Source: Arthrobacter bambusae (GTDB taxonomy: Bacteria > Actinomycetota > Actinomycetes > Actinomycetales > Micrococcaceae). Taken from it: a DNA stretch of 64,000 nt. Below are positions 17,342-25,173 of the stretch, one piece after another. The notes under the pieces are model-generated. The model saw nothing but the letters and a program-made list of their open reading frames with translations, searched no databases and was not told where the DNA came from. Positions within the stretch are counted from its first letter, which is position 1. Each line of letters opens with the position of its first letter. The translations under genes and the position numbers were made by a program. The stretch covers positions 186,001-250,000 of the forward strand of contig NZ_JAUSSZ010000001.1 in assembly GCF_030812595.1 (NCBI RefSeq), read 5' to 3'.

Positions 17342-19810
17342 TTATTCGTCGCGGTGCTTGGCCGCCGTGGGCTGTCGGGTGGGGCGGGTGTCTTTGCTCG
17401 GGGGCTGGCTGTCCGGCACGAGACTGAAGGCACCTTCCTCTTCGAGGGCATTGTGCAGTCTGAGGATGGCGTAGAGGCCATAGAGTAGGCGGCGGAGTTC
17501 GATGATGTCTTCGGGTTGGGCCCCGTTCTCGAGCCCGCTTAGCAGGCGGTGGAGCCGGCTGATGAGGTGTTCGATTTCGGCGTGGGTGCGGCTCATGTCG
17601 GCTGTTGCGTTCGTCCCGCCGAGTGCACGAGCGACGAGGGGGACGAGGAGTTCTTCGTCGGCGCGTTCGTGGGGGAGCAGCTCGGTTTCAAGACGGTTGA
17701 GGAGGGCTTGTGCCGGTGTCAGATCGTGCTCCCGGGTGGTAAGGGCATCTGCGACTGCGCGTATCTGTTCGACGACGGCGCTCATGGCGTCGTGCTCGGA
17801 TTTTAGCTGGTGCGCGGTCGCGATGTCGGCCGGCGCCATGTTGATCGTGTGTGACTTGCCGGGGATCACTGCGCGAAGGGCGATCCCTATCGCCAGGACA
17901 TCGATGATTTCCTGGAGGACCGCTCCTGCTGCCGGCGCGAGGTAACCGGCGGCTGCCGCCACCATAGCGACCACCGACAGGCCCATGCCCACGGTAACGG
18001 CTTCGAGACCGATGCGCATGGACCTGCGGGCGATCAGGATTGCGTCTGCCAGCGCGTCAATGCGATCCACGGTCAGCACGACGTCGGCAGCCTCCGACGA
18101 GGCGGTGGCGCCGCGTGCCGCTAGGGCCACGCCCACCCCCGCTGCGGCCAGGGCCGGAGCGTCGTTCACGCCGTCCCCGACCATGATCGTTGCCGCGCCG
18201 GCGGATTCTTCCGTGATCACTCGGAGCTTCTCGCCGGGGTCGCACTCTGCCCGGACTGAATCGACCCCCACGATCCGGCCTACTGTGTGGGCTGTATCCT
18301 CCCGGTCACCTGTCACGAGGATGATCCTGTCAATGCCCGCGTTTCGCAGGGCACGGATCATTCGCGGGGCGTCGGGCCTGACAGGGTCCTCCAGCAGAAA
18401 CGCCCCCGAGGCCTCACCGTCGACCGCGACGAACACCGTCAATGATCCGTCCAGGTCAGCCCGCCGGCGCACCTGTCGCACCCATCCCGGTTCCGGGCCG
18501 GGCGTGATCCAAGCGGCCTTGCCGAGCCTGACTTCACGGGCTCCGACGCTTCCCTGAAGTCCATAGCCGTGTTCCTCACGGACGTTTTCGGGCATTTCAA
18601 GCTCGAGGTTCCGTCGGGTGGCCGCAGTCACGATAGAACTAGCCAGAACGTGAGGTGAGACCTGGTCAAGGGAGGCTGCCATACACAGAATCTCATCGGC
18701 ATCGATACTGTCGGTAGCCGTGATCGTGTCAGCCAGTGTCGGCTGTCCGCGGGTCAGGGTGCCCGTTTTATCAAAGAGGGCAACCCTGCCGGCGGCAAGT
18801 CGCTCAAGGGCGCCGCCGCCTTTGACGACGACGCCTATGCTCGCGGCGCGCGAGAGTCCGGACATGATCGCGATCGGGGCGGCCAGCAGAAGCGGGCAAG
18901 GTGTTGCGACGACGAGGACCGCGACGGCCCGCACCGGGTCCGAGCTGAGCGCCCAGGCTGCCGTTGCCAAAACCAGGGTCAACGGAACAAAGAAGACAGC
19001 GAACCGGTCTGCCGTGCGCACAAACGGGGCCGAAGCCGCCTGGGCCTGCTCCACCAGACGGACCACACCAGCGTAGGTTGAGTCTGCCGCGGCTGCGGTC
19101 GCGATCAGGTTGATAGGCGCGCCTGCGTTCACCACGCCGCTGCGGACATCTTCGCCCACGAGCCTTTCCACCGGCAACGACTCGCCCGTTAGCGCGGACT
19201 CATCCAAAGTCCCGGCCGATAAGAGTCTTCCATCCACCGCGAGGACTTCACCCGTGCCAACAACAATCCGATCGCCCACGGCGAGTGCATCTACGGGAAC
19301 GGACTCCACGCCGCCTTCGACCAGGCGTCTGGCGTTGCGTGGGGCGCGCCTAACGAGCAGGCTCAACTCCCGTCGGGCACGGGCTTGGGCGCGTGCCTCG
19401 AGAAGCCGACCCGTTGCGAGCATGACCGAGATCATTGCGCCAGCGAATGGCTCGTTGACCCACAGGGCGCCCCCCAGAGCCAGGACCGCGATGACATCGA
19501 CGCTGGCCTGTCCGCGCCGGAGCGCGCCCGCCACCCAGGCGATGGCAAAGACCAGACCGAGAATCGTCCCCGCCGCCCAGAGAGTTCCCGCCGTCGGATA
19601 CCAGCCCAGGAGCCATGCTGCTCCGCCGCCCACCAACAGGACGGTGGAGGCAAGAAAGAGCAGTAGCTCAATGCGGGGACGCAGGTAGCCCATGAGCCAA
19701 TATTCACATGCCGGACGGGCCTCGAAGAAGCGCCAAAAGTCCCATATCTTCGGTGGTTGTGGGAGGATGCGAATAGAGGCGTCCTGCAAAGGCTCGCCGC
19801 CCTCCACCAT
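17342..19810 (-). CDS. P1B-5 type metal ATPase fused to hemerythrin domain
   Basis: 822 residues. After five or so N-terminal helices come TGES (208-211), the transmembrane metal motif TPC (303-305), DKTGT (phospho-Asp347) and GDGVND (545-550). Residues about 668-800 form a hemerythrin-like four-helix domain: His673, HERADEE (His714, Glu719), His743 and His786 with EEE. The combination of TPC and a C-terminal hemerythrin is that of P1B-5 ATPases such as S. meliloti Nia, reported to export Ni and Fe; the hemerythrin may sense iron or O2. The start is uncertain: 19810 is close behind the upstream stop, and MGYLRP at 19693 is an alternative. Confidence 0.9.
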   Translation of the reverse strand: MVEGGEPLQDASIRILPQPPKIWDFWRFFEARPACEYWLMGYLRPRIELLLFLASTVLLVGGGAAWLLGWYPTAGTLWAAGTILGLVFAIAWVAGALRRGQASVDVIAVLALGGALWVNEPFAGAMISVMLATGRLLEARAQARARRELSLLVRRAPRNARRLVEGGVESVPVDALAVGDRIVVGTGEVLAVDGRLLSAGTLDESALTGESLPVERLVGEDVRSGVVNAGAPINLIATAAAADSTYAGVVRLVEQAQAASAPFVRTADRFAVFFVPLTLVLATAAWALSSDPVRAVAVLVVATPCPLLLAAPIAIMSGLSRAASIGVVVKGGGALERLAAGRVALFDKTGTLTRGQPTLADTITATDSIDADEILCMAASLDQVSPHVLASSIVTAATRRNLELEMPENVREEHGYGLQGSVGAREVRLGKAAWITPGPEPGWVRQVRRRADLDGSLTVFVAVDGEASGAFLLEDPVRPDAPRMIRALRNAGIDRIILVTGDREDTAHTVGRIVGVDSVRAECDPGEKLRVITEESAGAATIMVGDGVNDAPALAAAGVGVALAARGATASSEAADVVLTVDRIDALADAILIARRSMRIGLEAVTVGMGLSVVAMVAAAAGYLAPAAGAVLQEIIDVLAIGIALRAVIPGKSHTINMAPADIATAHQLKSEHDAMSAVVEQIRAVADALTTREHDLTPAQALLNRLETELLPHERADEELLVPLVARALGGTNATADMSRTHAEIEHLISRLHRLLSGLENGAQPEDIIELRRLLYGLYAILRLHNALEEEGAFSLVPDSQPPSKDTRPTRQPTAAKHRDE

Positions 19811-19817
19811 CTTCCTG

Positions 19818-20678
19818 CTAATCGGGATGCTTTACCCGACGCACCCGGGTAACGACGGTCGGGCAGGGCAACGACCTCAGCACCGAGTGCGCGGTCGATC
19901 CCATCAGGAGGCGTTTGAAACTGCCGCGTCCACGGCTTCCTAGCACCAGCAACTTCGCGTTGGCGGCGGCACTCACGAGTGCCTCTGCCGGTTCGTTGTG
20001 GGACATCAGGACCTGATGGACCACCAGGTCGGGATAGTTCTCGGCCAGACCGGCAACGGTCTCGGCGAGGATGATCCGTTCTTCTTCGACCACGGCCTCG
20101 TTGAAGTTGGCCGCGGGCATCGCGCGCTCAAGGTGCGGCGGGGCCAGAACGGCGTGTACCACCGTCAGCTCCTGGCCGTCCGAGTCTGCTTCCGCGGCGG
20201 CGAACGAGACCGCTTGCGTGGATTCTGCGGAACCGTCAGCGCCGACCACGACACCGCGACGACCCGTCATATCCTGCTCCCCAACCACTGCCACCGGGCA
20301 ACGGGCGACGGCGGCTATCTGCAGGGCCCGGTCGGCGACGGGGCCCCCGGGCCAGTTGTGCCCGGTTCCGATGACCACCATCGAGGCTCCTTTGGACCGT
20401 TTCCTGAGCGCGTAGCCGGGGCTGCCGGGGGACAGCAAGGTCTCGACCTCTACGGAAGGTTCCAGTTCCCCTGCGTAGGCTGCGGTCTTGCTCAGTAGTT
20501 CGATTCCCGCTGCTTTGACCATCGCGCTGGGGGTGAACGACTCGTCGATCCAACGGGCGTCGATGGCGTGAACGAGTAGCACCGGCAGTTTCCGCCGGGC
20601 CGCCCGGTCCATGGCCCACGCCAAGGCGGTCCGGCTGGCGTTGGTGTCAACGACGCCGACAACGATTGGGTTCTTCAT
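19818..20678 (-). CDS. Universal stress protein, tandem UspA domains
   Basis: 286 residues with two Usp domains: IVVGVVDTNASRTALAWAM at the start, GVVVGADGSAESTQAV opening domain two, and the nucleotide loop GSRGRGSFKRLLMGSTAHS near the end. The first domain has a weaker loop (GTGHNWPGG). The ATG at 20678 follows GGAGGT by ten bases. It heads the operon that continues into the hemerythrin-ATPase and a second USP. A DevR-type box lies at 20763-20776, 85 bases upstream. It is about as close to the USP at 54971 as a paralogue: both have GYALRKRSK and an RVRRVK/RIRRVK tail. Confidence 0.93.
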   Translation of the reverse strand: MKNPIVVGVVDTNASRTALAWAMDRAARRKLPVLLVHAIDARWIDESFTPSAMVKAAGIELLSKTAAYAGELEPSVEVETLLSPGSPGYALRKRSKGASMVVIGTGHNWPGGPVADRALQIAAVARCPVAVVGEQDMTGRRGVVVGADGSAESTQAVSFAAAEADSDGQELTVVHAVLAPPHLERAMPAANFNEAVVEEERIILAETVAGLAENYPDLVVHQVLMSHNEPAEALVSAAANAKLLVLGSRGRGSFKRLLMGSTAHSVLRSLPCPTVVTRVRRVKHPD

Positions 20679-20762
20679 GACTTGTCCAACCTCCATGAAC
20701 CTGGGCTCCCTCTTTCGGGGTGCTTCCGGCACCATCTTCTGGCCCTTCGGTGCAGGGGGACA

Positions 20763-20776
20763 GGGCCAGAAGTCCT
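20763..20776 (-). promoter_or_regulatory. DevR/DosR-like box
   Basis: Minus-strand AGGACTTCTGGCCC, 85 bases upstream of the tandem USP at 20678. It fits the island-wide 14-bp pattern. Confidence 0.55.
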
Positions 20777-20977
20777 GCCCGCAGCCCTCGAGGACGCTCG
20801 TCGACCGTCCGGGATCGTCCAGGAAAGCCTCTTCATTCCCGTCATGCTGGTCCCGTTGACGCGGCCGGGCACGCCTGAGCGATCACACTCGGCGGGGTCC
20901 GCTATGGGATCAGCTCATCGGCATTCTGAGCCCGACGCTGATAATCCGTCAGGCCTTGAGCGCGGGGAATCCCTGAA

Positions 20978-21439
20978 TTAGTTGTTTCCGGCTTCCTGGG
21001 TGACCAGAAGGACGGGGCATTTTGCGTGCGCAGCGCAGGCGTGGCTCACGGAACCGATAGCTTGGTCCAGGAAACCGCCTCCTCCGTGGCGGCCAATCAC
21101 AAGCAGTGTGGCGTTCCGGCTTTCCTCGACAAGGACTTTGGCCGGCGCTCCGAATTTGACGGTGACCGTCAGGTTCTCCGGCCGCTTTGTGTCGAATGCC
21201 CGGTGGACGGCTTGCTCGACCAGTTCCTTCGCTGATTCCTCCAACTGGGCCGTGAATTTGTTGAGCCCCGGTTCCAGGCGCGAAGAGAGAATCAGATCAG
21301 ACGTACCCACACAGGTAATGACCTCCAGAGGGATGTCGAAGTGCACGGCCATCCTCCCGGCCCATTGCAGCGCGGCTGAGGAATATTCGGAGCCATCTAC
21401 GCCCACGATGACCCGATTCGAGGTCGGTTCGGTGTTCAT
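20978..21439 (-). CDS. Universal stress protein, single domain
   Basis: 153-residue single Usp domain. VIVGVDGSEYSSAALQWA gives the first strand and conserved Asp; the ATP-binding loop is GRHGGGGFLDQAIGSVSHA (about residues 121-139), followed by CPVLLV. The start at 21439 is the only good ATG. A DevR-type box lies 36 bases upstream, in the right place for activation. Transcribed in the same direction as the USP operon downstream but separated from it by about 300 bases. Confidence 0.93.
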   Translation of the reverse strand: MNTEPTSNRVIVGVDGSEYSSAALQWAGRMAVHFDIPLEVITCVGTSDLILSSRLEPGLNKFTAQLEESAKELVEQAVHRAFDTKRPENLTVTVKFGAPAKVLVEESRNATLLVIGRHGGGGFLDQAIGSVSHACAAHAKCPVLLVTQEAGNN

Positions 21440-21474
21440 TGCACCACCTTGTCTGGGCGGCGACCGGGAGGCTA

Positions 21475-21488
21475 GGGCCGAAAGTCAC
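21475..21488 (-). promoter_or_regulatory. DevR/DosR-like box
   Basis: Minus-strand GTGACTTTCGGCCC ends 36 bases before the USP start at 21439. The identical 14-mer occurs at 56440-56453 before another USP. Confidence 0.65.
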
Positions 21489-21506
21489 CGTTCAGGCTTC
21501 CACCCG

Positions 21507-21761
21507 TTACGGACTCTTTGGCGGACCGGATTCCTTCCGGCAGCTGGGGCAGAGACCGGGGGCCTTTGCCCCAGGGCCCGCAGGGCCTCCCGGGATGATC
21601 TCCAGATTGACCAATTCCCGAAGGAGGGCCCCGCTTACCGCCTGGGGTGGGGGGCCATAAGATGCGGTTACCATCAGCCCGGCGCCAAGGAGGATTCCGT
21701 CCCCTGTATCGATGACGCCGGAATCATTCGCGGCACTGTCAACGGTCAGGACTTCGGGCAT
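21507..21761 (-). CDS. Hypothetical small ORF (weak)
   Basis: 84 codons between two promoters. The product (VLTVDSAANDSGVIDTGDGI, then a hydrophobic middle and a C-terminal CPSCRK pair) has balanced composition and GC-rich third positions, but no family match and no ribosome site. It could be a real small protein with a metal-binding CPxC end or chance. Listed mainly because the surrounding 480 bases hold no other gene. Confidence 0.25.
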   Translation of the reverse strand: MPEVLTVDSAANDSGVIDTGDGILLGAGLMVTASYGPPPQAVSGALLRELVNLEIIPGGPAGPGAKAPGLCPSCRKESGPPKSP

Positions 21762-21850
21762 GGGTGCCGACTGTGCCGTTGTTACTGACCCTCTACCGCC
21801 GTTGCTACCGACTCCACCGGCGACAAGGGCCGAATTGCCCGGATTGAGTC

Positions 21851-21864
21851 ATGACCTTCGGCCC
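21851..21864 (+). promoter_or_regulatory. DevR/DosR-like box
   Basis: ATGACCTTCGGCCC, 62 bases upstream of the internally deleted USP at 21927. The operator outlived the intact gene. Confidence 0.5.
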
Positions 21865-21926
21865 TGTTTCCGGGAAGCGGTTCAGCCCACTCTTAGAGAA
21901 ACGCAGAGAGCGCGGGAAGGGAAGTC

Positions 21927-22205
21927 GTGGGCACCTGGAAGGAAAAGATCATCGTTGGCGCATCCCGGCAGGCCCTGGTTGAGGGCAGCTACAAGGCGGT
22001 CTTGCTGCATGTCGGACGGCGCGGGCACGGAGACTTCAACGGCGTGCTGCTGGGTTCGGTTAGGGCGGCGTTTGTCGCTCACCCTCATCCGGTCCTCATC
22101 GTCCACGCTCCCGAAGCGCAGGAGCATCCTGAGCCCCGTCCCGGATCCACCGGCGAGGAAATCCAAGAAAAACCTGCGGTCCCGGCTACCCGGGACCGGT
22201 CCTGA
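21927..22205 (+). pseudogene. Universal stress protein with internal deletion
   Basis: 92 codons from a GTG at 21927 behind GGGAAGGGAAG. The first strand KEKIIVG is joined in frame to the second half of a Usp domain (ASRQALVEGSYKAVLLHVGR, then RGHGDFNGVLLGSVRAAFVA). About 70 middle residues and the ATP-contacting Asp are missing. The ATP loop GRRGHG is kept, so a folded mini-protein is possible but improbable. The gene is followed 12 bases later by the beta-CASP gene, so its promoter probably still drives that gene. Confidence 0.7.
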
Positions 22206-22217
22206 GAGGAGGCCACC

Positions 22218-23603
22218 ATGAAAGGCCAGCACCCGGCACGGCTACGCTTCCTGGGGGCGACGGACACTGTGACGGGATCCCGTTATCTCCTCGATTCCGG
22301 AGACACGCGGGTCCTGGTCGACTGTGGGCTCTTTCAGGGCTACAAAAATATCCGCGACCGCAACAGGGCCACGTTTCCCGTTGCCGCCGGTTCCATAGAT
22401 GCAGTGCTGCTGACCCACGCTCATCTGGATCACACCGGATATGTTCCGGCGCTCGTCCGGGACGGATTCACGGGGCCGATTTATGCCACCCACGGGACGA
22501 GTGACCTGTGCAAGCTGCTGCTACCCGATAGCGGTCACCTTCAGGAAGAGGAAGCGCGTTACGCTGACCACCGCGGCTCCTCGATGCATGTTCCCGCGCT
22601 TCCCCTCTACACCGCAGCCGATGCGGTCAGGTCCCTGAATGCCTTCGAGCCCCGGGACTTTGATGCCCCGCTTGATCTTGGCGCTGGCATCGAGGCAGTT
22701 TTCTTCCCGGCCGGACACATCCTCGGCGCAGCCCAGATTCACATAGACGTTGAAGGGCATTCCATACACTTCACCGGAGACCTCGGCCGTGCCGACGATC
22801 CGCTCATGTTCCCTCCACGGGAATTGGAATCCGCGGACATTCTTGTCACTGAATCCACGTACGGCAACAGAAGCCACTCTGACCAGGACCCCGCAGCCGA
22901 GCTCGGCGAAGTCGTGTCCCGCGTTGCCAAACGTGGGGGAGTCATCATGATCGCCGCGTTCGCCGTCGGCCGCGCGGAAACCCTCCTGCTCCATCTCTCC
23001 CGGCTCCGTCGTAAAGGCCTCATACCGGACGTCCCCGTCTATCTCAACAGCCCCATGGCCATTGATGCGTCCTACATGTATCGGCAGCACCCCGACGAAC
23101 ACCGACTGCTGGTTGACGAGTTCGAAGATATGTACAAGCTGGCCACCATGACACGTACCGCCGACGATTCCAAGCTTCTCAACCTGAGGGGAGGGCCCAT
23201 GATCATCATCTCCGCAAGTGGCATGCTCACGGGGGGCAGGATTCTTCATCACCTTGAGGCTTATGGTCCGGATCCGAAAAACGCGATCGTCCTCAGCGGC
23301 TACCAGGCTGGAGGGACACGCGGCGCGGACCTTGCCGCGGGAGCGAAGGAGCTCAGAATCTACGGACAGGATGTCCCCATCCAGGCCGAGGTCATACACA
23401 TTGAAGGATTCTCCGCGCACGCAGACGCCGACGGAATCATCCGGTGGATGCACGCAGCGGATCAGGCACCGCAAATGACCTATGTCACCCACGGCGAACC
23501 AGCCGCTTCCGACGCCCTGCGCCGCCGCATCAAACGCGAGCTGGGCTGGAGCGTCCGGGTGCCTGAACATCTCGAAGGAATCCCGCTCGACAACCCGTTC
23601 TAG
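22218..23603 (+). CDS. MBL-fold beta-CASP ribonuclease/hydrolase
   Basis: 461-residue cytoplasmic metallo-beta-lactamase of the beta-CASP class, which cleaves RNA with two zinc ions. Motif 2 is THAHLDHTG (about residues 66-74), FPAGHILGA gives motif 3, FTGDLGR motif 4. The beta-CASP cap follows with TESTYGNR and AFAVGRAETLL, and the RMMBL end has EGFSAHADADGIIRW and VTHGEP. The ATG at 22218 has GAGAGGAGG upstream. It lies directly behind the mini-USP and before a DUF3040 gene. Membership of the island suggests RNA turnover or stabilisation in dormant cells; target unknown. Confidence 0.92.
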   Translation: MKGQHPARLRFLGATDTVTGSRYLLDSGDTRVLVDCGLFQGYKNIRDRNRATFPVAAGSIDAVLLTHAHLDHTGYVPALVRDGFTGPIYATHGTSDLCKLLLPDSGHLQEEEARYADHRGSSMHVPALPLYTAADAVRSLNAFEPRDFDAPLDLGAGIEAVFFPAGHILGAAQIHIDVEGHSIHFTGDLGRADDPLMFPPRELESADILVTESTYGNRSHSDQDPAAELGEVVSRVAKRGGVIMIAAFAVGRAETLLLHLSRLRRKGLIPDVPVYLNSPMAIDASYMYRQHPDEHRLLVDEFEDMYKLATMTRTADDSKLLNLRGGPMIIISASGMLTGGRILHHLEAYGPDPKNAIVLSGYQAGGTRGADLAAGAKELRIYGQDVPIQAEVIHIEGFSAHADADGIIRWMHAADQAPQMTYVTHGEPAASDALRRRIKRELGWSVRVPEHLEGIPLDNPF

Positions 23604-23643
23604 CAGCAATAGTTTCCACCCATGCAGGCAAAGGAGGCCCGTA

Positions 23644-23961
23644 ATGGCTCTCTCCGAATACGAAAAGAAGACATTGGAACAAATCGCCCAGGAACTTGAA
23701 CGCGATGACCCGAGACTCGCCTCCAAAATGACACTGATGCCTGGAAAGGCATCCGGACACCTTGGAGCCGGCATCCTTACCTGCCTCGCTGGCTGCCTTG
23801 TTCTGATCACCGGAATCGCGGCCCGCGCGCCAGCCTTGGGAATCATCGGATTCACAATCATGGGGACCGGGGCATACCTGGCAACGATCCGGATTCGTTC
23901 ACTGCGGATCAGACGGCGCCCGGAGGCTTCGCCGTCCATGGGACCGGCGGAACTGGGGTAG
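23644..23961 (+). CDS. DUF3040 membrane protein
   Basis: 105 residues. The N-terminus MALSEYEKKTLEQIAQEL with the following DDPRLASKM is the DUF3040 signature, common in actinobacteria. Two membrane helices follow (GAGILTCLAGCLVLITGIA and ALGIIGFTIMGTGAYLA), ending in a basic tail. AAGGAGG lies about seven bases before the ATG. It is 40 bases downstream of the beta-CASP gene and probably co-transcribed. Function unknown. Confidence 0.85.
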   Translation: MALSEYEKKTLEQIAQELERDDPRLASKMTLMPGKASGHLGAGILTCLAGCLVLITGIAARAPALGIIGFTIMGTGAYLATIRIRSLRIRRRPEASPSMGPAELG

Positions 23962-24071
23962 GCGACCCGCGGGCTCTGTGCTTGGCCATGGACCCGGGCT
24001 AGAGGTTCACAGCAGTTAAAGCCATGGACGGGATCGATCTGCGCGGCAGCCTCGAAGCGATCGATGGAGTC

Positions 24072-24302
24072 CTATGCCCAACGGGCGCCGGGATCATCCA
24101 CGACGAACCGCATTCTGTCGGGTCTGGTTCGCAGCCAGCAGACGAACAACGATTTCTCTGGCACGAGCCATGGTTCGTCCCGACCGCCTTGTACCAAAGG
24201 ATCATCGTGATTCACGGAAAAGATCTCTGGACGGTCGCCGTTGACGACGGCGACCATTCCGGTGGAAGAGGACCGAATACAGTTGGGGTGTCCCCCCGAC
24301 AA
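24072..24302 (-). pseudogene. PNPOx-like split-barrel protein, fragment
   Basis: The minus frame contains IRSSSTGMVAVVNGDRPEIF then SVNHDDPLVQGG. This closely resembles the core of the intact paralogue at 56971 (LRSSSVARVAVVNGDSPEIF). Both ends run into unrelated sequence. It is a scrap of a duplicated flavin-barrel gene. Confidence 0.6.
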
Positions 24303-24515
24303 CGTCCAGGCTTGCCCGGTTTCAGCGGGCCCGACGACCGCGCTGCTGTGCTCCGTGAGCCACGGCCGGGCAGTCGCAGGTGCCGCTCACCACCAAACAT
24401 AGTGCCCGACGACCCGCCATATGCGGCCGGTGTCAGGCCGGACCGTGAAGCAATCTTCGATCTTGCCCCGTGGGCGACGGGGCGCAGACTTTTTCACACA
24501 AGAAGGAATCCCGCC

Positions 24516-24950
24516 ATGAGTGATCTATTGAGATGGTCGCCGTTCGAGCGACGCAACCCTTTTGATCTGATGGACCAGTTCCGCAGGCTCTTCGACAGTG
24601 ACGCGGGCAGATCCATGATCCGGGTTGAAGAAGAAACAAAGGACAACGTCCTGACTGTCCGGGCTGAACTGCCCGGCGTCGATCCGGACAAGGACGTGGA
24701 GATCTCCGTCTCCGACGGCCAGTTGCACATCCGCGCCGAACGCACCGAGACAACCGAGCAAAAGGACGAGGGCAATTACCGTTCGGAGTTCCATTACGGA
24801 TCCATGTACCGCAGCCTCCCCTTGCCTAAAGGCGTGAAGGAAGAGGACATCACGGCCACTTACAAAGATGGTGTCCTTGAGGTCAAAGCACCTGTTCCCC
24901 AGACAGAAGGCGGAACAAAGCCGCAAAAGATCCAAATCTCGCGCAACTAG
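24516..24950 (+). CDS. Hsp20/alpha-crystallin small heat-shock protein
   Basis: 144-residue ATP-independent chaperone that holds unfolding proteins as oligomers. The alpha-crystallin domain (about residues 36-125) has VRAELPGVDPDKDVEISV, RSEFHYGSMYRSLPLPKGVK and the DGVLEVKAPV strand; an ISRN tail gives the C-terminal anchor. The ATG at 24516 has AGAAGGAA upstream. HspX, a DosR-regulon hallmark of M. tuberculosis, is of the same family. No good DevR-type box was found in the 500 bases upstream, so its regulation may differ from its neighbours. Confidence 0.94.
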   Translation: MSDLLRWSPFERRNPFDLMDQFRRLFDSDAGRSMIRVEEETKDNVLTVRAELPGVDPDKDVEISVSDGQLHIRAERTETTEQKDEGNYRSEFHYGSMYRSLPLPKGVKEEDITATYKDGVLEVKAPVPQTEGGTKPQKIQISRN

Positions 24951-25173
24951 ATGCGCGTCAGACGGCGACCTGCACAGGTACCCCGGACCGTTCCCCGCGA
25001 CGGCAACGGTCCGGGCCTCGCCGGCGGCCCCTATCACCGTCACAGCACCCGACGTCGGTACTCGTTGCGGCCAACCTCGGGTTCCATCAAGCGCGTGCGC
25101 ACGTTCAAACGCCGCGGATAGTCCCCGAACCCGGAGCGGGCATTTTCGGGATTTGTCCCAGAGCGACTTTTGC

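Noticed and set aside
21559..21572. GGGGCCTTTGCCCC as a further DevR-type box
   Set aside because: Fits loosely, but no gene starts nearby in the right place and GC-rich palindromes of this kind arise by chance.
23982..23995. TTGGCCATGGACCC as a box for hsp20
   Set aside because: Only one good half-site and more than 500 bases from the hsp20 start.
25147..25160. GGGATTTGTCCC downstream of the SulP gene
   Set aside because: Arms are two bases closer than in the island boxes and it lies after a gene end, not before a start.
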